A stretch of 64,000 bases of DNA from Deltaproteobacteria bacterium (GCA_011526105.1 WYAZ01000191.1:124001-188000), one strand, 5' to 3'; counted from the first letter of the stretch, positions 47,038 to 55,994 are shown. The notes: generated by a model from the letters alone, not told the origin. Translations and numbers: made by a program.

Positions 47038-48345
47038 ATGAAGAAGTACATCATTCGATCGAGCTTGGTCCTCGCCGTGGCGGTCCCAGGGGCCGCCCAC
47101 GCCGCGGGCTTTCAGATCAACGAACACGCCGCCGGGGCCACCGGCCGGGCCGGTGCGGTGTTCGCCACCGTCAATGACGCCACCTCGGTGTTCTACAACC
47201 CGGCGGGCCTCACCGGCACCACCGGGACCGTGTTCCAGGCGGGTGTCGCCTTGATCATGCCTTCGGGCACGTACACGGGCACCGGACTGCCTTCCACCAA
47301 CCCGAGCGGCGCAGTGGTATCGCAGTCCGCAAAGAGCAGCCCGGTGCCGGTGCCACACGCGTACGTGTCGCACCAGCTCTCCGAGAAGGCCTTCGTGGGC
47401 TTTGGCTTCTACGCGCCCTACGGCCTCGGCATCAACTGGGTGGACGGCGACGACTTCGTCGGCCGCACCGTGGTCAAGGACCTCTCCTTGCGCAGCTTCT
47501 TCCTCACCCCCACGGTGGCGCTGAAGCTCTCGGAGAACATCTCCTTCGCCCTGTCGGTCTCTTTGGTTCCGGCCACACTCGGCCTCACCCGAACCTTGGG
47601 CGCCTCGGACAACGGGCAGGTCCTGTTCCCGGTCGCCAACGGCACCGACGGCGAGATCGAGCTCGCCGGCAGCGCGTTTGGCGTGGGCGCCAACGCGGGC
47701 ATCCAGGTCACGCTCATCGAGAAGCTGAAGCTGGGCCTCGCCTACCGCTCCGCGGTCGGGCTGTCCTTCGACGGTCAGGCCGACTTCCGCGTCCCGTCGG
47801 ACGTCCCCGTGACCGTGGCGGCGAACTTCGAAGACGGCGCGGGCGGTGGTTCTGTGACCCTGCCGCACAGCTTCGCCTTCGGCGTGGGCTGGGCGGACAG
47901 CGACTTCACGGTCGAGGCCTCCGCGAACCTGACCCTGTGGAACAGCTACGACGAGCTCCGCATCCAGTTCGCTTCTGGACGCCCGGCCCCGTTCTCGGTC
48001 GCTCCGCGTAACTGGAGCGCCAGCCCGACCTTCCGCCTCGGCGGCGAGTACCGCTTCCTCGGCCGGTACACCGCGCGCCTCGGCGCCGCGTACGACATCA
48101 ACGCCGCACCGGACAACACGGTGGACCCGACCCTGCCCGACCAGGACCGCATCATCTTCACCGCCGGCTTCGGCACGAAGTTCGACTGGTTCACCGCAGA
48201 CCTTGGCTACATGGGACTGTTCCTGCCCCGGCGTGATATCCCGGACGACAACGTGAACTTCCGCTCGCCCACGGGCGGCGACTTCTATGAGTCGCGATTG
48301 ATCCACGTCCTGGGCCTCACCCTCGGTTTTGCCTTCGAGACCTGA
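47038..48345 (+). CDS. FadL-family outer membrane fatty-acid transport protein
   Basis: A 435-residue outer-membrane protein of the OMPP1/FadL/TodX family. Signal peptide VLAVAVPGAAHA is followed by AGFQINEHAAGATGRAGAVF (the plug-like N-terminal segment) and VFYNPAGLTG, both family signatures. The rest is a run of amphipathic beta strands ending in Phe, the usual outer-membrane signature (LGLTLGFAFET). The family imports long-chain fatty acids or hydrophobic aromatics. It begins 17 bp after the lipase-like gene with a good GGAGG ribosome site, so the two are very likely cotranscribed and functionally paired. Confidence 0.93.
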   Translation: MKKYIIRSSLVLAVAVPGAAHAAGFQINEHAAGATGRAGAVFATVNDATSVFYNPAGLTGTTGTVFQAGVALIMPSGTYTGTGLPSTNPSGAVVSQSAKSSPVPVPHAYVSHQLSEKAFVGFGFYAPYGLGINWVDGDDFVGRTVVKDLSLRSFFLTPTVALKLSENISFALSVSLVPATLGLTRTLGASDNGQVLFPVANGTDGEIELAGSAFGVGANAGIQVTLIEKLKLGLAYRSAVGLSFDGQADFRVPSDVPVTVAANFEDGAGGGSVTLPHSFAFGVGWADSDFTVEASANLTLWNSYDELRIQFASGRPAPFSVAPRNWSASPTFRLGGEYRFLGRYTARLGAAYDINAAPDNTVDPTLPDQDRIIFTAGFGTKFDWFTADLGYMGLFLPRRDIPDDNVNFRSPTGGDFYESRLIHVLGLTLGFAFET

Positions 48346-48363
48346 TTTCTCGGCGCGAGAGCG

Positions 48364-48396
48364 GCGGGGGCCTTCTCAGCGGAGGAGCGCCCCCGC
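48364..48396 (+). terminator. Hairpin between the FadL gene and the small lipoprotein
   Basis: A perfect 8-bp GC stem (gcgggggc/gcccccgc) with a 17-base loop in the 67-bp gap. No U-run follows. It may reduce read-through or shield the weak ribosome site of the next gene, so the lipoprotein may be only partly cotranscribed. Confidence 0.4.
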
Positions 48397-48412
48397 ATAG
48401 TCGGGCGGCGCC

Positions 48413-49045
48413 ATGAATCGCTTTCTACTCCTCGGCCCACTCGCGCTCTTCGCGCTGGCCTCGGGCTGCGCGAACGACGGCGGTTCGGACGATCCCTTTG
48501 ATGGCAACTTCATCGTCGGGGACGCCGAGCCCTTCGACCTCGGGCCGGGCCCGAGTGATGCCGACCCGGGCGACCGCGGCCCAGGCGACCTCCCGGACCT
48601 CTCCCTCGATGCGCAGGATCTCGGTCTGCCCGAGCTCGGGGCCCAGGACACCGGGGACGCCGAGCCGCCGGATCTCGGACCCGACCCCTGCGCGGTTCAG
48701 CCGGAGGAGAGCTTGACCGCGTCCGCCGCGGTCGCGCGGGCCGCAGCCCTCGCGGGTCGCGTGCTCGAGGTGAGCGGTCTGCTCGGCACCGGGCCCGAGA
48801 GCTGCACCGAGATCGCCTGCTCGATCGACAATCCGTGCTGCAACACATGCTTCGCCGCCCTCGCGCTCGACGCGGTACTGCCGGTGGAGGCCAGCAACTG
48901 CCTCCCGAACGTGGGGTGCAGCGGCGACGAGTGCGGCTTGGTCTGCCGACCAGCGGTCCTCGGCACCCCCGGCGTCTACGTCGGCCGCTTGCACCACGAT
49001 AGGGGCCAAGGCGCCCGCCTGGAGCTCATCGAGGTTCGGCGCTGA
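48413..49045 (+). CDS. Asp/Pro/Gly-rich lipoprotein, function unknown
   Basis: A 210-residue lipoprotein (lipobox LASGC, Cys20). Residues 22 to about 95 are a very acidic low-complexity linker with the short repeats DLGPG, DPGD, GDL and DLG, which suits an extended surface tether. The remaining about 115 residues contain twelve cysteines, some in short pairs (ACSIDNPCCNTC, CSGDECGLVC), probably disulfide bonded after export. The fold is not recognised. Its 3' end overlaps convergent miaA by 20 bp. Expression with the lipase/FadL pair is likely but a hairpin lies between. Confidence 0.85.
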   Translation: MNRFLLLGPLALFALASGCANDGGSDDPFDGNFIVGDAEPFDLGPGPSDADPGDRGPGDLPDLSLDAQDLGLPELGAQDTGDAEPPDLGPDPCAVQPEESLTASAAVARAAALAGRVLEVSGLLGTGPESCTEIACSIDNPCCNTCFAALALDAVLPVEASNCLPNVGCSGDECGLVCRPAVLGTPGVYVGRLHHDRGQGARLELIEVRR

Positions 49046-49946
49046 GGAGCGCGGACAGGAGCGCGTCGTCGTCCTGAAATGCATCGACGAAAGTCACCGT
49101 CGCTTCGCCGCTCCACCAGTTGCGCTGGCGCTTCGCGTACTGGCGCGTGGCCAGATAGGTGGCGTCCATCGCGGCCTCCACTGAGAGCTGCCCGCCCACG
49201 ACGCGAACCGCATCGCGATAGCCGATGATCGAGAGCCCTGGCCCATTTGGGGTGGCGCCCGCTTCGAGCAAGGCTCGGGTCTCCTCGACGAGTCCCGCGC
49301 GATACATGAGCTCGGTGCGCTCGCGCAGCCTGCGCCAGAGTTCCTCCTTGGGCCACGACAGCGCCAAGGCGCGCACCGCATGCCGGCGTTCCCGGAACCC
49401 ATGCTCCGCCTGCAGCTCCGAGATCGGGCGGCCGGTCTGACGGTGGACCTCGAGCGCGCGTCCAATCCGCTGCGGATCGTTCGGGTGGAGCTTGGCCGCG
49501 GCGACCGGGTCCACGCGCGCGAGCTCCTCGTGCAGCGCATTGGGGCCGCGGGCCTCGAGATCGGCTCGGATGCTCCGGCGGATCTCGGGATCGATCTCGG
49601 GCGCCTCGAAGACCCCGTGGACGAGCGCGCGATACCAGAGTCCGGTCCCGCCGCATAGAATGGGCGTTCGTCCCCGCGCTCGGATCTCGGCCACCGCCTC
49701 GTCTGCGGCGGCCTGAAAGTGGGCCGCGGTCCACTGCGTCTCGCTGTCGATGACATCGATGAGGTGGTGCGGCACCGCCTGTCGCTCGAGAACGCTGGGC
49801 TTCGCGGTGCCGATGTCCAGACCAACAAAGACCTGAGCGCTGTCCACGCTGATGATCTCGCCGCCGACCCGAGCCGCCAGCTCCAGCGCGAGCCGGCTCT
49901 TTCCGGAGCCCGTCGCTCCGACGATGGCGTAGATGAGCTCAGTCAT
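49026..49946 (-). CDS. miaA: tRNA dimethylallyltransferase
   Basis: A 306-residue enzyme that adds dimethylallyl to adenosine 37 of tRNAs reading codons with U first. The P-loop is AIVGATGSGKSRLALELA, with DSAQVFVGLDIGTAKPS, VPHHLIDVID and LCGGTGLWYRALVHG. The C-terminal part includes KRQRNWW. Starts at ATG 49946, overlapping mutL by 4 bp; the open frame upstream is inside mutL and not family-like. miaA next to mutL is a common bacterial neighbourhood. Confidence 0.96.
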   Translation of the reverse strand: MTELIYAIVGATGSGKSRLALELAARVGGEIISVDSAQVFVGLDIGTAKPSVLERQAVPHHLIDVIDSETQWTAAHFQAAADEAVAEIRARGRTPILCGGTGLWYRALVHGVFEAPEIDPEIRRSIRADLEARGPNALHEELARVDPVAAAKLHPNDPQRIGRALEVHRQTGRPISELQAEHGFRERRHAVRALALSWPKEELWRRLRERTELMYRAGLVEETRALLEAGATPNGPGLSIIGYRDAVRVVGGQLSVEAAMDATYLATRQYAKRQRNWWSGEATVTFVDAFQDDDALLSALLSAEPR

Positions 49947-51715
49947 GCGGACTCGAGGAGCCGCCGAAGCTCTTCCGGCGACCACTCCACGCGGAAACAG
50001 ATCGGCGGCGGCCGCTCGCCAAAGGCTCGACCGAGTCGATGGACGAGCGCCTCGGCCTGGGTGAGGTCCTCGATGAACGGGCGCACGAGGTTTGCGATGC
50101 GAGCCAAGAGATCTCGCTGGTCGGGCGCGGCGGAGCCCGGAGCGTCGAGAAACGTTCGCACGAAGTCGACCAGATGCACGGGCTCGATCGCCCCGAGCGC
50201 CCGAGGCGCCGTCTTGAGGACGAAGGTTCGCCCTCCGAAGGGCTCGACCTCGAAACCCAGACGTTCGAGCGTAGCCTGCTTCGCCTCGAAGAGGCCCTCT
50301 GGGCCCGGCGCATGCTCGAAGCGGCTTGGGATCAACAGAGGCGCCGCGTCCACGCGACCTCGAGCCTCGAGCTCGGCCTCGAGCCGAACCGTGAGCAGCG
50401 CCGCCTCGGCGCGCTCGACATCGACGTAGGCAAAGCCACCCTCGGGGCGTTCGACCACCAAACCCCGGCCGCCCAGGCATGCGAGCACGCGGCTCTGCGA
50501 CCCCAGGCTCGGCGAAGAGCTCGGAATCGAGCCGCCGCCTCGCGACACGGACGAAAGCGGCGCCTGAGCGCGGAAAGGGGCTTCGAGGCCAGCGTTCATG
50601 GCTCGGCCGAGGATGAGACTCGAGGGTGACGCGGCCCCGCCGAACGCGGTGAAGGCCTCGCGGGCCTGGCTCGAGGCGGAAGAATCCAGGCCCGCGCCGA
50701 AGCCGGTCAGGGGCAGCTCGGCGGCGAGCGCGGCATGCACCGACCCGCTCACGACTCGGTGCACGACGCTGGTATCCGAGAAGCGCACCTCGGTCTTCTG
50801 GGGGTGGACGTTCACATCGACGAGGGCCGGATCCACCTCCAGGTGCAACACCGCGACCGGGAAACGTCCGCTCGGTAGATGCCCGCGGTACACGTTCTGG
50901 ATCGCGTGCTGAATGGTGCGGTCCCGCACGAAGCGACCGTTCACGAAGGTGTAGAGCCGGCGCATGGAGCGTTCGCTGCGCGCGGGGCGAGCGACGAAGC
51001 CCGAGACCTTCACCGGCGCGCTCGGCCGGCTCTCGGGCAAAGCCACCAGCTCCGCCGCGAGTTCGGACCCCAGGATGCGCTCGAGCCGGGCGAGACGCTC
51101 ACCGAGGGTGGACCGAGGAACATCGAGGAGCGTGCGGCCCGCGCTTCGGAGACGAACGCTCACCCCCGTGTGGGCCAACGCGAGCCGCTCGACCGCGTCG
51201 ACGATGTGCGAGACCTCGGTCTCGGGACGCTTCAAGAACTTCCGACGCGCTGGCACATTGAAGAAGAGATCACTCACCTGCACCCGAGTGCCCACGGGCA
51301 TACCCACCGCGCGTACGGCGCCGAGCTTGCCGCCGAGCACCTCGACCAGCGTCCCCTCGTCGCTGCTCTGCTCGCGCGTGCTCAGCTCGAACCGCGAAAT
51401 GGAGGCGATCGAGGGGAGCGCCTCGCCTCGGAAGCCGAGCGTGCTCACGTGGACCAAGTCTTCGGCGGTCTTCAGCTTCGAGGTCGCGTGGCGTTCGAGC
51501 GCGAGCACGGCGTCCTCCTTGGACATCCCGAGGCCGTCGTCTTGGACACGAAGCAGCTCCACCCCGCCCCCTTCGATGTCGACCTCGATCCGAGTCGCGC
51601 CCGCGTCCAGTGCGTTCTCGATGAGCTCCTTGACGACGGAGGCCGGGCGCTCGACCACCTCTCCGGCAGCGATCTGATTGGCGACCGCCTCCTCGAGCCT
51701 GTGCACGCGCCCCAT
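49943..51715 (-). CDS. mutL: DNA mismatch repair protein MutL
   Basis: A 590-residue GHKL ATPase that couples mismatch recognition to strand removal. The N-terminal motifs are intact: VVKELIENALDAGAT, VQDDGLGMSKEDA, TLGFRGEALPSIASI, and the dimerisation segments. In the C-terminal domain the endonuclease motif DQHA(x)2E(x)4E is absent, as the corresponding segment reads FAYVDVERAEAALL. The later CPHGRP-type motif is also missing (region PPPICFRVEW). This resembles non-nuclease MutL of Escherichia coli type rather than the nicking type. miaA follows with 4-bp overlap. No mutS or mutH in the window. Confidence 0.95.
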   Translation of the reverse strand: MGRVHRLEEAVANQIAAGEVVERPASVVKELIENALDAGATRIEVDIEGGGVELLRVQDDGLGMSKEDAVLALERHATSKLKTAEDLVHVSTLGFRGEALPSIASISRFELSTREQSSDEGTLVEVLGGKLGAVRAVGMPVGTRVQVSDLFFNVPARRKFLKRPETEVSHIVDAVERLALAHTGVSVRLRSAGRTLLDVPRSTLGERLARLERILGSELAAELVALPESRPSAPVKVSGFVARPARSERSMRRLYTFVNGRFVRDRTIQHAIQNVYRGHLPSGRFPVAVLHLEVDPALVDVNVHPQKTEVRFSDTSVVHRVVSGSVHAALAAELPLTGFGAGLDSSASSQAREAFTAFGGAASPSSLILGRAMNAGLEAPFRAQAPLSSVSRGGGSIPSSSPSLGSQSRVLACLGGRGLVVERPEGGFAYVDVERAEAALLTVRLEAELEARGRVDAAPLLIPSRFEHAPGPEGLFEAKQATLERLGFEVEPFGGRTFVLKTAPRALGAIEPVHLVDFVRTFLDAPGSAAPDQRDLLARIANLVRPFIEDLTQAEALVHRLGRAFGERPPPICFRVEWSPEELRRLLESA

Positions 51716-51821
51716 GCGATGAAGAGAGAACCGCCCCTGGGCTTTTCGGTCAACCGCGCCCGGCCCTCGCCGCGCGGTTTACAGCTCGAGCGGCGGAGGC
51801 CATGATGCCTGCGCCCTTCCG

Positions 51822-52538
51822 ATGCTCTACGTGCTCGCCGATTCTCACGCCGGCACCGACGCCTCGGTCGACCGCGCGCTGCTCGAGCTCTTGGACTCGA
51901 TGGGCGAAGCCGAACTTCTCATTCTGGGTGATCTCTTCCGGGCCTTCGTCGGCCTGCCTCGGTACTGGACCTCCGCACAGAGGGACGTACTCGAAGCGCT
52001 CGAGCGCCTGCGCGCCCGCGGTGGGAGGATCCGCTTCGTGGTCGGGAATCGCGACTACCTCATCCGCCCGATCCCCGATCTGCCTTTTGACCAGGTGATC
52101 GAAGACCGCGCGGTGATCGATCTCGCCGGCCTGCCCACGCTCGTCACCCACGGCGATGGCCTCGACCCCAGGGACGTCCGATATCGAGCCTGGCGGCGTC
52201 TCTCCAGGAGCGCCGGCGCGACGTGGGCGCTGCGCGCGTTGCCCGGCTTTGTGGGCCGTCATCTCGCGAGCGGCACCGAGCGGACCTTGGCCAACACGAA
52301 CCGGGCCTACAAGGCGGGTCCACTCCCGCTCGAAGCCCTGCTCGGCCTCGGGCGCGAGGCGGCCGAGCTCGGGGCCAAGCGCGCGCTCGTCGGTCACTTC
52401 CACCGCGACGAGATCATCGAGGTGCCGAACGGGGCTCCGGTGCAGCTCGCGCCGGCCTGGCTCGATCACCGGCGAGTCCTCGTGGCGCGCGAGGACGGCC
52501 GCCTCGAGAGCATCACCCTTGACGAGATCCCGAGGTAG
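51822..52538 (+). CDS. Calcineurin-like phosphoesterase, LpxH-like
   Basis: A 238-residue metallophosphoesterase. The two-metal motifs are in order: ADSHAG (Asp-x-His), LGDLFR (Gly-Asp), VGNRDYL (Gly-Asn-Arg-Asp), VTHGDGL and GHFHRDE. The GNRDY form and overall size fit the LpxH family, which removes UMP from UDP-2,3-diacylglucosamine in lipid A synthesis. A different phosphoesterase is possible. No membrane segment. It is divergent from mutL with 106 bp between, and a lipoprotein gene follows after 53 bp. Confidence 0.82.
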   Translation: MLYVLADSHAGTDASVDRALLELLDSMGEAELLILGDLFRAFVGLPRYWTSAQRDVLEALERLRARGGRIRFVVGNRDYLIRPIPDLPFDQVIEDRAVIDLAGLPTLVTHGDGLDPRDVRYRAWRRLSRSAGATWALRALPGFVGRHLASGTERTLANTNRAYKAGPLPLEALLGLGREAAELGAKRALVGHFHRDEIIEVPNGAPVQLAPAWLDHRRVLVAREDGRLESITLDEIPR

Positions 52539-52591
52539 GACCCGGGAAGCTCGGTTGACTATGGGGGATTCGCTGAGTAATTCACCGGTCC

Positions 52592-53836
52592 ATGCTCAGG
52601 CGCCTCTCGTTCCTCGCCCCCACCGCCCTCACCTTGGCTCTGGCAGCCTGCGGTGACTCCACGGATCCCGGCTCCGATGGCGGCACCCCCGACGACGGCG
52701 GCGGTGCGTGCTTCAACATCCAGGGCACGATCGCGGTCGGCGGGGTCCAGGTCGAGCGTCCTCGCGAGGACCCGAGCGCCTGCAACGAGACCCCACAAAG
52801 CGACCGAACGATCTGCACCGAGATCGCATCCGACTTCAGCTGTGTGGGCGCGACCGCAAACCGCGGAACCCCCGCGACCGTCACCGCGCGCGGTTGCCTC
52901 GTGGCCTTCGGCATCGACGTCCCGACCACCGCGGAGATCAACGTCGCTCTCTTCCGAGAGTTCAACGCTCAGGGGCAGCCCGTGGACCCCGGCTACGACG
53001 TCAACGGCGCCCCCGGCCAGCAGGCCAACAACACGCCGGCCGCGTTCCTCGGCTCGCAGGTCACGCGCGCGGTGGCGCGCACTCGGTGCAAAGACGAGGG
53101 CTACTACGAGATCGCTGGTATCCCCACGGAGACGCCGCTCATCATCCGCGTCACCGAACAGCACCTCGGCAAGACCGAGCGCATTCAGGTGGACACCTAC
53201 CAGTACAACGTCGCGCTCGACAACGCCGACATCACGGACGACGCCGGCAACCCGGTCGCGGACCCGAGCACCTGCACTGCGGCCACGTGCTTCGTCGAGC
53301 TCGAGACCAACACCATCAGCAACGCGACCTTCCTCACCACCGCCACCACCGCGGGCGTCTCCTCGATTCCTGGGCAGGACGACCTCTACGACGGCTCGGG
53401 GCAAGGCCACATCGCCGGCCGTGTTCGTGACTGCAACTACCGCACGGTCCAGCACGCCACCGTCGGGCTCGACATCGCCGCGCGGAAACTCGCGTACTTC
53501 AACGTCGACTTCGGCTCGAGCAACGCGTGGAACTTCGACAACCCGCGACCCTTTGCCAGCCGGCGCTCCACCAACGCAGACGGGCTGTACTCGGCCATCG
53601 GTATCGACGCGCCGCGCGCGGGCCAGGCGGTCACCATCGGTGCGGCCATCACGCCCTCGGTCTGCGGCGCCGACGGCGTTTGCCCGTGCACCGAGCTCAA
53701 CACCCAGAACCCGGCTTGGACGGCGGCGGACACCGGCGAGGGAGAGACCATCGCCCTCGGCTCGCGGGTCGCCTTCGTCTTCCCGGACAGCGTCACGCTC
53801 CTCAGCTTCGACGACAACACCTACGTGGCCGAATGA
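52592..53836 (+). CDS. Lipoprotein of unknown function
   Basis: A 414-residue lipoprotein (lipobox LAAC, Cys20; MLRRLSFLAPTALTLALAAC). A short Gly/Asp-rich linker follows. The remainder is Thr/Asn/Asp-rich with many short beta-like segments and 13 cysteines. Segments with a repeat-like AGRVRDCNYRTVQHATVGL hint at carboxypeptidase-regulatory or similar beta-sandwich domains but no family is certain. Its stop overlaps the start of the next gene by 4 bp, so it is coupled to a cytoplasmic-looking TPR/metallopeptidase. Confidence 0.82.
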   Translation: MLRRLSFLAPTALTLALAACGDSTDPGSDGGTPDDGGGACFNIQGTIAVGGVQVERPREDPSACNETPQSDRTICTEIASDFSCVGATANRGTPATVTARGCLVAFGIDVPTTAEINVALFREFNAQGQPVDPGYDVNGAPGQQANNTPAAFLGSQVTRAVARTRCKDEGYYEIAGIPTETPLIIRVTEQHLGKTERIQVDTYQYNVALDNADITDDAGNPVADPSTCTAATCFVELETNTISNATFLTTATTAGVSSIPGQDDLYDGSGQGHIAGRVRDCNYRTVQHATVGLDIAARKLAYFNVDFGSSNAWNFDNPRPFASRRSTNADGLYSAIGIDAPRAGQAVTIGAAITPSVCGADGVCPCTELNTQNPAWTAADTGEGETIALGSRVAFVFPDSVTLLSFDDNTYVAE

Positions 53837-54552
53837 TGTCAGACCCAGTGGACGAATCCATCGCCGAACGACTGCTCGAGATCGAGTCCGCCCTCGCCGG
53901 AGAAGACCTCGGAGAAGCCGAAGCACTGCTCGCACAGCTCGAAGGTGAGATGCCGGACGAGGCCGAGCTCCACTTCTTGCGAGGACACCTCTGCCTCATG
54001 AAGGAGGATGTCGGCCTCGCGCGGGCGGCCTTCCAGAAAGCGGTCGATCTCGACGCGACACACGCGGAGGCGTGGTACGAGCTCGCCGGCGTCCGCAACG
54101 AGGAAGGCGACGTCAGCGCGGCGCGCGAGGCCCTGCTCGAGGTGCATCGCCTCGACGAGCTCTCGGACAAGGAAGCAGAGTGGCTCACCGATGAGAACCG
54201 AGCCGGGATCGCGCGTATGGCGGAGGACGCCCTCAGCCGGCTGCCGGCGCAGTTTCGCGAACGTCTCACCAACGTCGCGGTGGTCATCGACGACCGACCG
54301 CCTAAAGAGATCGTGAGCGAGGGCTTCGACCCGCGGGCGCTGGGGCTCTTCGATGGACCAGACGACTTCGAGCAGCGCGCGACGAGCGGCGAAGCAGTGC
54401 CGACGAAGATCGTGCTCTTCGCTGCGAACCTACTGTCGGACTTCTTGCATCCCGAGCTCCTGCAGCACGAGGTCGAGATCACGGTGCTGCACGAAGTGGC
54501 GCACTACTTCGGCATGGACGAAGAAGAGGTCGAGGCGCTCGGTTTGGCCTGA
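53833..54552 (+). CDS. TPR-like protein with minimal zincin metallopeptidase domain
   Basis: A 239-residue protein without signal peptide. The N-terminal 110 residues hold two or three TPR-like repeats (AELHFLRGHLCLMKEDVGLARAAFQ, AEAWYELAGVRNEEGDVSAAREAL). The C-terminal 110 residues carry the zincin motif HEVAHYFGMDEEEVEALGL (HExxH followed by a distal Glu/Asp), as in the PF06262-type metallopeptidase family. The first ATG at 53833 overlaps the preceding stop by 4 bp; a second ATG at 53836 is also possible. The last 49 bases overlap the convergent hydroxylase. A cytoplasmic protease-like function is inferred; the substrate is unknown. Confidence 0.82.
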   Translation: MMSDPVDESIAERLLEIESALAGEDLGEAEALLAQLEGEMPDEAELHFLRGHLCLMKEDVGLARAAFQKAVDLDATHAEAWYELAGVRNEEGDVSAAREALLEVHRLDELSDKEAEWLTDENRAGIARMAEDALSRLPAQFRERLTNVAVVIDDRPPKEIVSEGFDPRALGLFDGPDDFEQRATSGEAVPTKIVLFAANLLSDFLHPELLQHEVEITVLHEVAHYFGMDEEEVEALGLA

Positions 54553-55169
54553 GGCCCACTCGGGTACGTGGTCCCAAAGACGTAGTCCCACAGCGGATTG
54601 CTCACCCCAAAACCCAGCTGTGGGTACTTGAAGTGATGGACCATGTGGTACTGGCGCAAGAACTTGCCCGCGCGGCTCTTCATGGAGAAGTGATGCGTGG
54701 CGTAGTGGATCATGTCGTAGGCGAGATAGCCGGTGGCGATGCCGGCGAGCGGCGCGTAGCTGTGCATCTCCCCCACGCTCAGCGTGAGACCCCCGAAGAT
54801 CGCAGCGGCGACCAGCAGCGATAAGGTCGGCGGGAACACAAGGCGGTACTTGTCGTCCGGCCAGTCGTGGTGAACGCCGTGCAGGATCCAGATGAGGCGC
54901 TTGCCGAGCTTCGAGGTCGGGTGGAAGTGAAAGAGCTTCCGGTGTGCCCAGTATTCGAGCAGCGTCCAGGTGAGGATGCCGAGGAGATAAAGGCCGATTG
55001 TGGGGAGGACCGCCACTCCGACCGCGACACTCCGATAGAGCCAGTAGCCGATCAGCGGAACATAGATCGCCGGCGGCTGCCACGGTGGAATCCTCGAGAA
55101 GAACTCGAAGAAGTTGCTCTCGAACATCCGCTTCGACTCGAAGTTGGCGCTGGCTTTGGTGGCTCGCAT
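54504..55169 (-). CDS. Fatty-acid hydroxylase superfamily membrane protein
   Basis: A 221-residue membrane protein with the four histidine clusters of the sterol desaturase/fatty-acid hydroxylase family: HRKLFH, HGVHH, HYATHH and HMVHH. Four hydrophobic segments flank them. The eight or more histidines would bind a di-iron centre. FA2H-type enzymes put a 2-hydroxyl on fatty acids, including sphingolipid acyl chains, which occur in myxobacteria. That specificity is an inference. The 3' end overlaps the zincin gene on the other strand by 49 bp. Confidence 0.88.
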   Translation of the reverse strand: MRATKASANFESKRMFESNFFEFFSRIPPWQPPAIYVPLIGYWLYRSVAVGVAVLPTIGLYLLGILTWTLLEYWAHRKLFHFHPTSKLGKRLIWILHGVHHDWPDDKYRLVFPPTLSLLVAAAIFGGLTLSVGEMHSYAPLAGIATGYLAYDMIHYATHHFSMKSRAGKFLRQYHMVHHFKYPQLGFGVSNPLWDYVFGTTYPSGPQAKPSASTSSSSMPK

Positions 55170-55256
55170 GCCGAGCCCGCAAGCTAGGAGTGGAACCGCA
55201 GCCTGGCAAGCGAGAAAGCCGTAGAGATGGCAGGCACTTCCAACCTCGGGGTCGGT

Positions 55257-55994
55257 TCAGCGTGCGCGAAGCCGCGCTTCGACGTGCGCCTCGAGCTCAT
55301 CCGCCTCGCCCACGAGAACCCGCGTGAGGGGCTCCGAGCGGTCGGCGACGGCTTCGAGGAGGTTCGTGGCCTCGCGCAGGGCTTCGGAGACGTAGCCGAA
55401 GAGCACTTCGTCGCTCTGATGGGACTGGGCGTTCTTGCGGGCTCGCTTCAGGCCGTCGAGAAGATGAATGGCCACGTAGTCGTCGTCCTTTGGATGAACG
55501 AACTCGGCGACGACCAGCGTGCTGGTGAGCTGCCCCAGCCCCTCCACGTGTTCTAGACTCCGCCGCACGGAGCGCAGCACCCGATAGGCGACTCGCCCCG
55601 CCTCGATGTGAGGCCGGACCAAGGTCTCGCCGTGCGGGTGACGGCTGAGCCCCTGAAGAGAAGCCACCCATCGACTCGTGGCCATCGACGACACGAGCGC
55701 CAGTCCGTCGACCGCGGTGGACAGCAAGTCGCGAAGGCCGGCCCGACGCGCGAGCACCGACGCGGCCTGAGCCTTGGCATACAGCACCTGCACGCGCTCG
55801 GAGCCTTCGAGTTCGGGGTACCGTAGATCCAGGGCGAGCTTGGCCCAGCGCCCAGATCGGCTTCGGAGACCCTCGCGCGCTTGCTTCAGCTGCCGATCGA
55901 CCTCATCCACGCGCACCGCGGCGGCGCGCAGCCGAGCGACGTCGAAGCGAAAGCGAGCGCGGAGCGCCGCGACCTCCTCGAGCGGCGCGCTCAA
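55257..55994 (-). CDS. Helical protein of unknown function
   Basis: A 245-residue Arg/Glu/Leu-rich protein without signal peptide or membrane segment, predicted mostly helical (VDEVDRQLKQAREGLRSRSG, LLDGLKRARKNAQ, ADELEAHVEARLRAR). No family recognised. Start TTG 55994, whose TTGA overlaps the stop of the upstream lipoprotein by 4 bp; no ATG or GTG near the same place would fit. The overlap suggests coordinated synthesis with that exported lipoprotein, but their locations should differ. Its coding look rests on open frame, composition and coupling. Confidence 0.65.
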   Translation of the reverse strand: MSAPLEEVAALRARFRFDVARLRAAAVRVDEVDRQLKQAREGLRSRSGRWAKLALDLRYPELEGSERVQVLYAKAQAASVLARRAGLRDLLSTAVDGLALVSSMATSRWVASLQGLSRHPHGETLVRPHIEAGRVAYRVLRSVRRSLEHVEGLGQLTSTLVVAEFVHPKDDDYVAIHLLDGLKRARKNAQSHQSDEVLFGYVSEALREATNLLEAVADRSEPLTRVLVGEADELEAHVEARLRAR

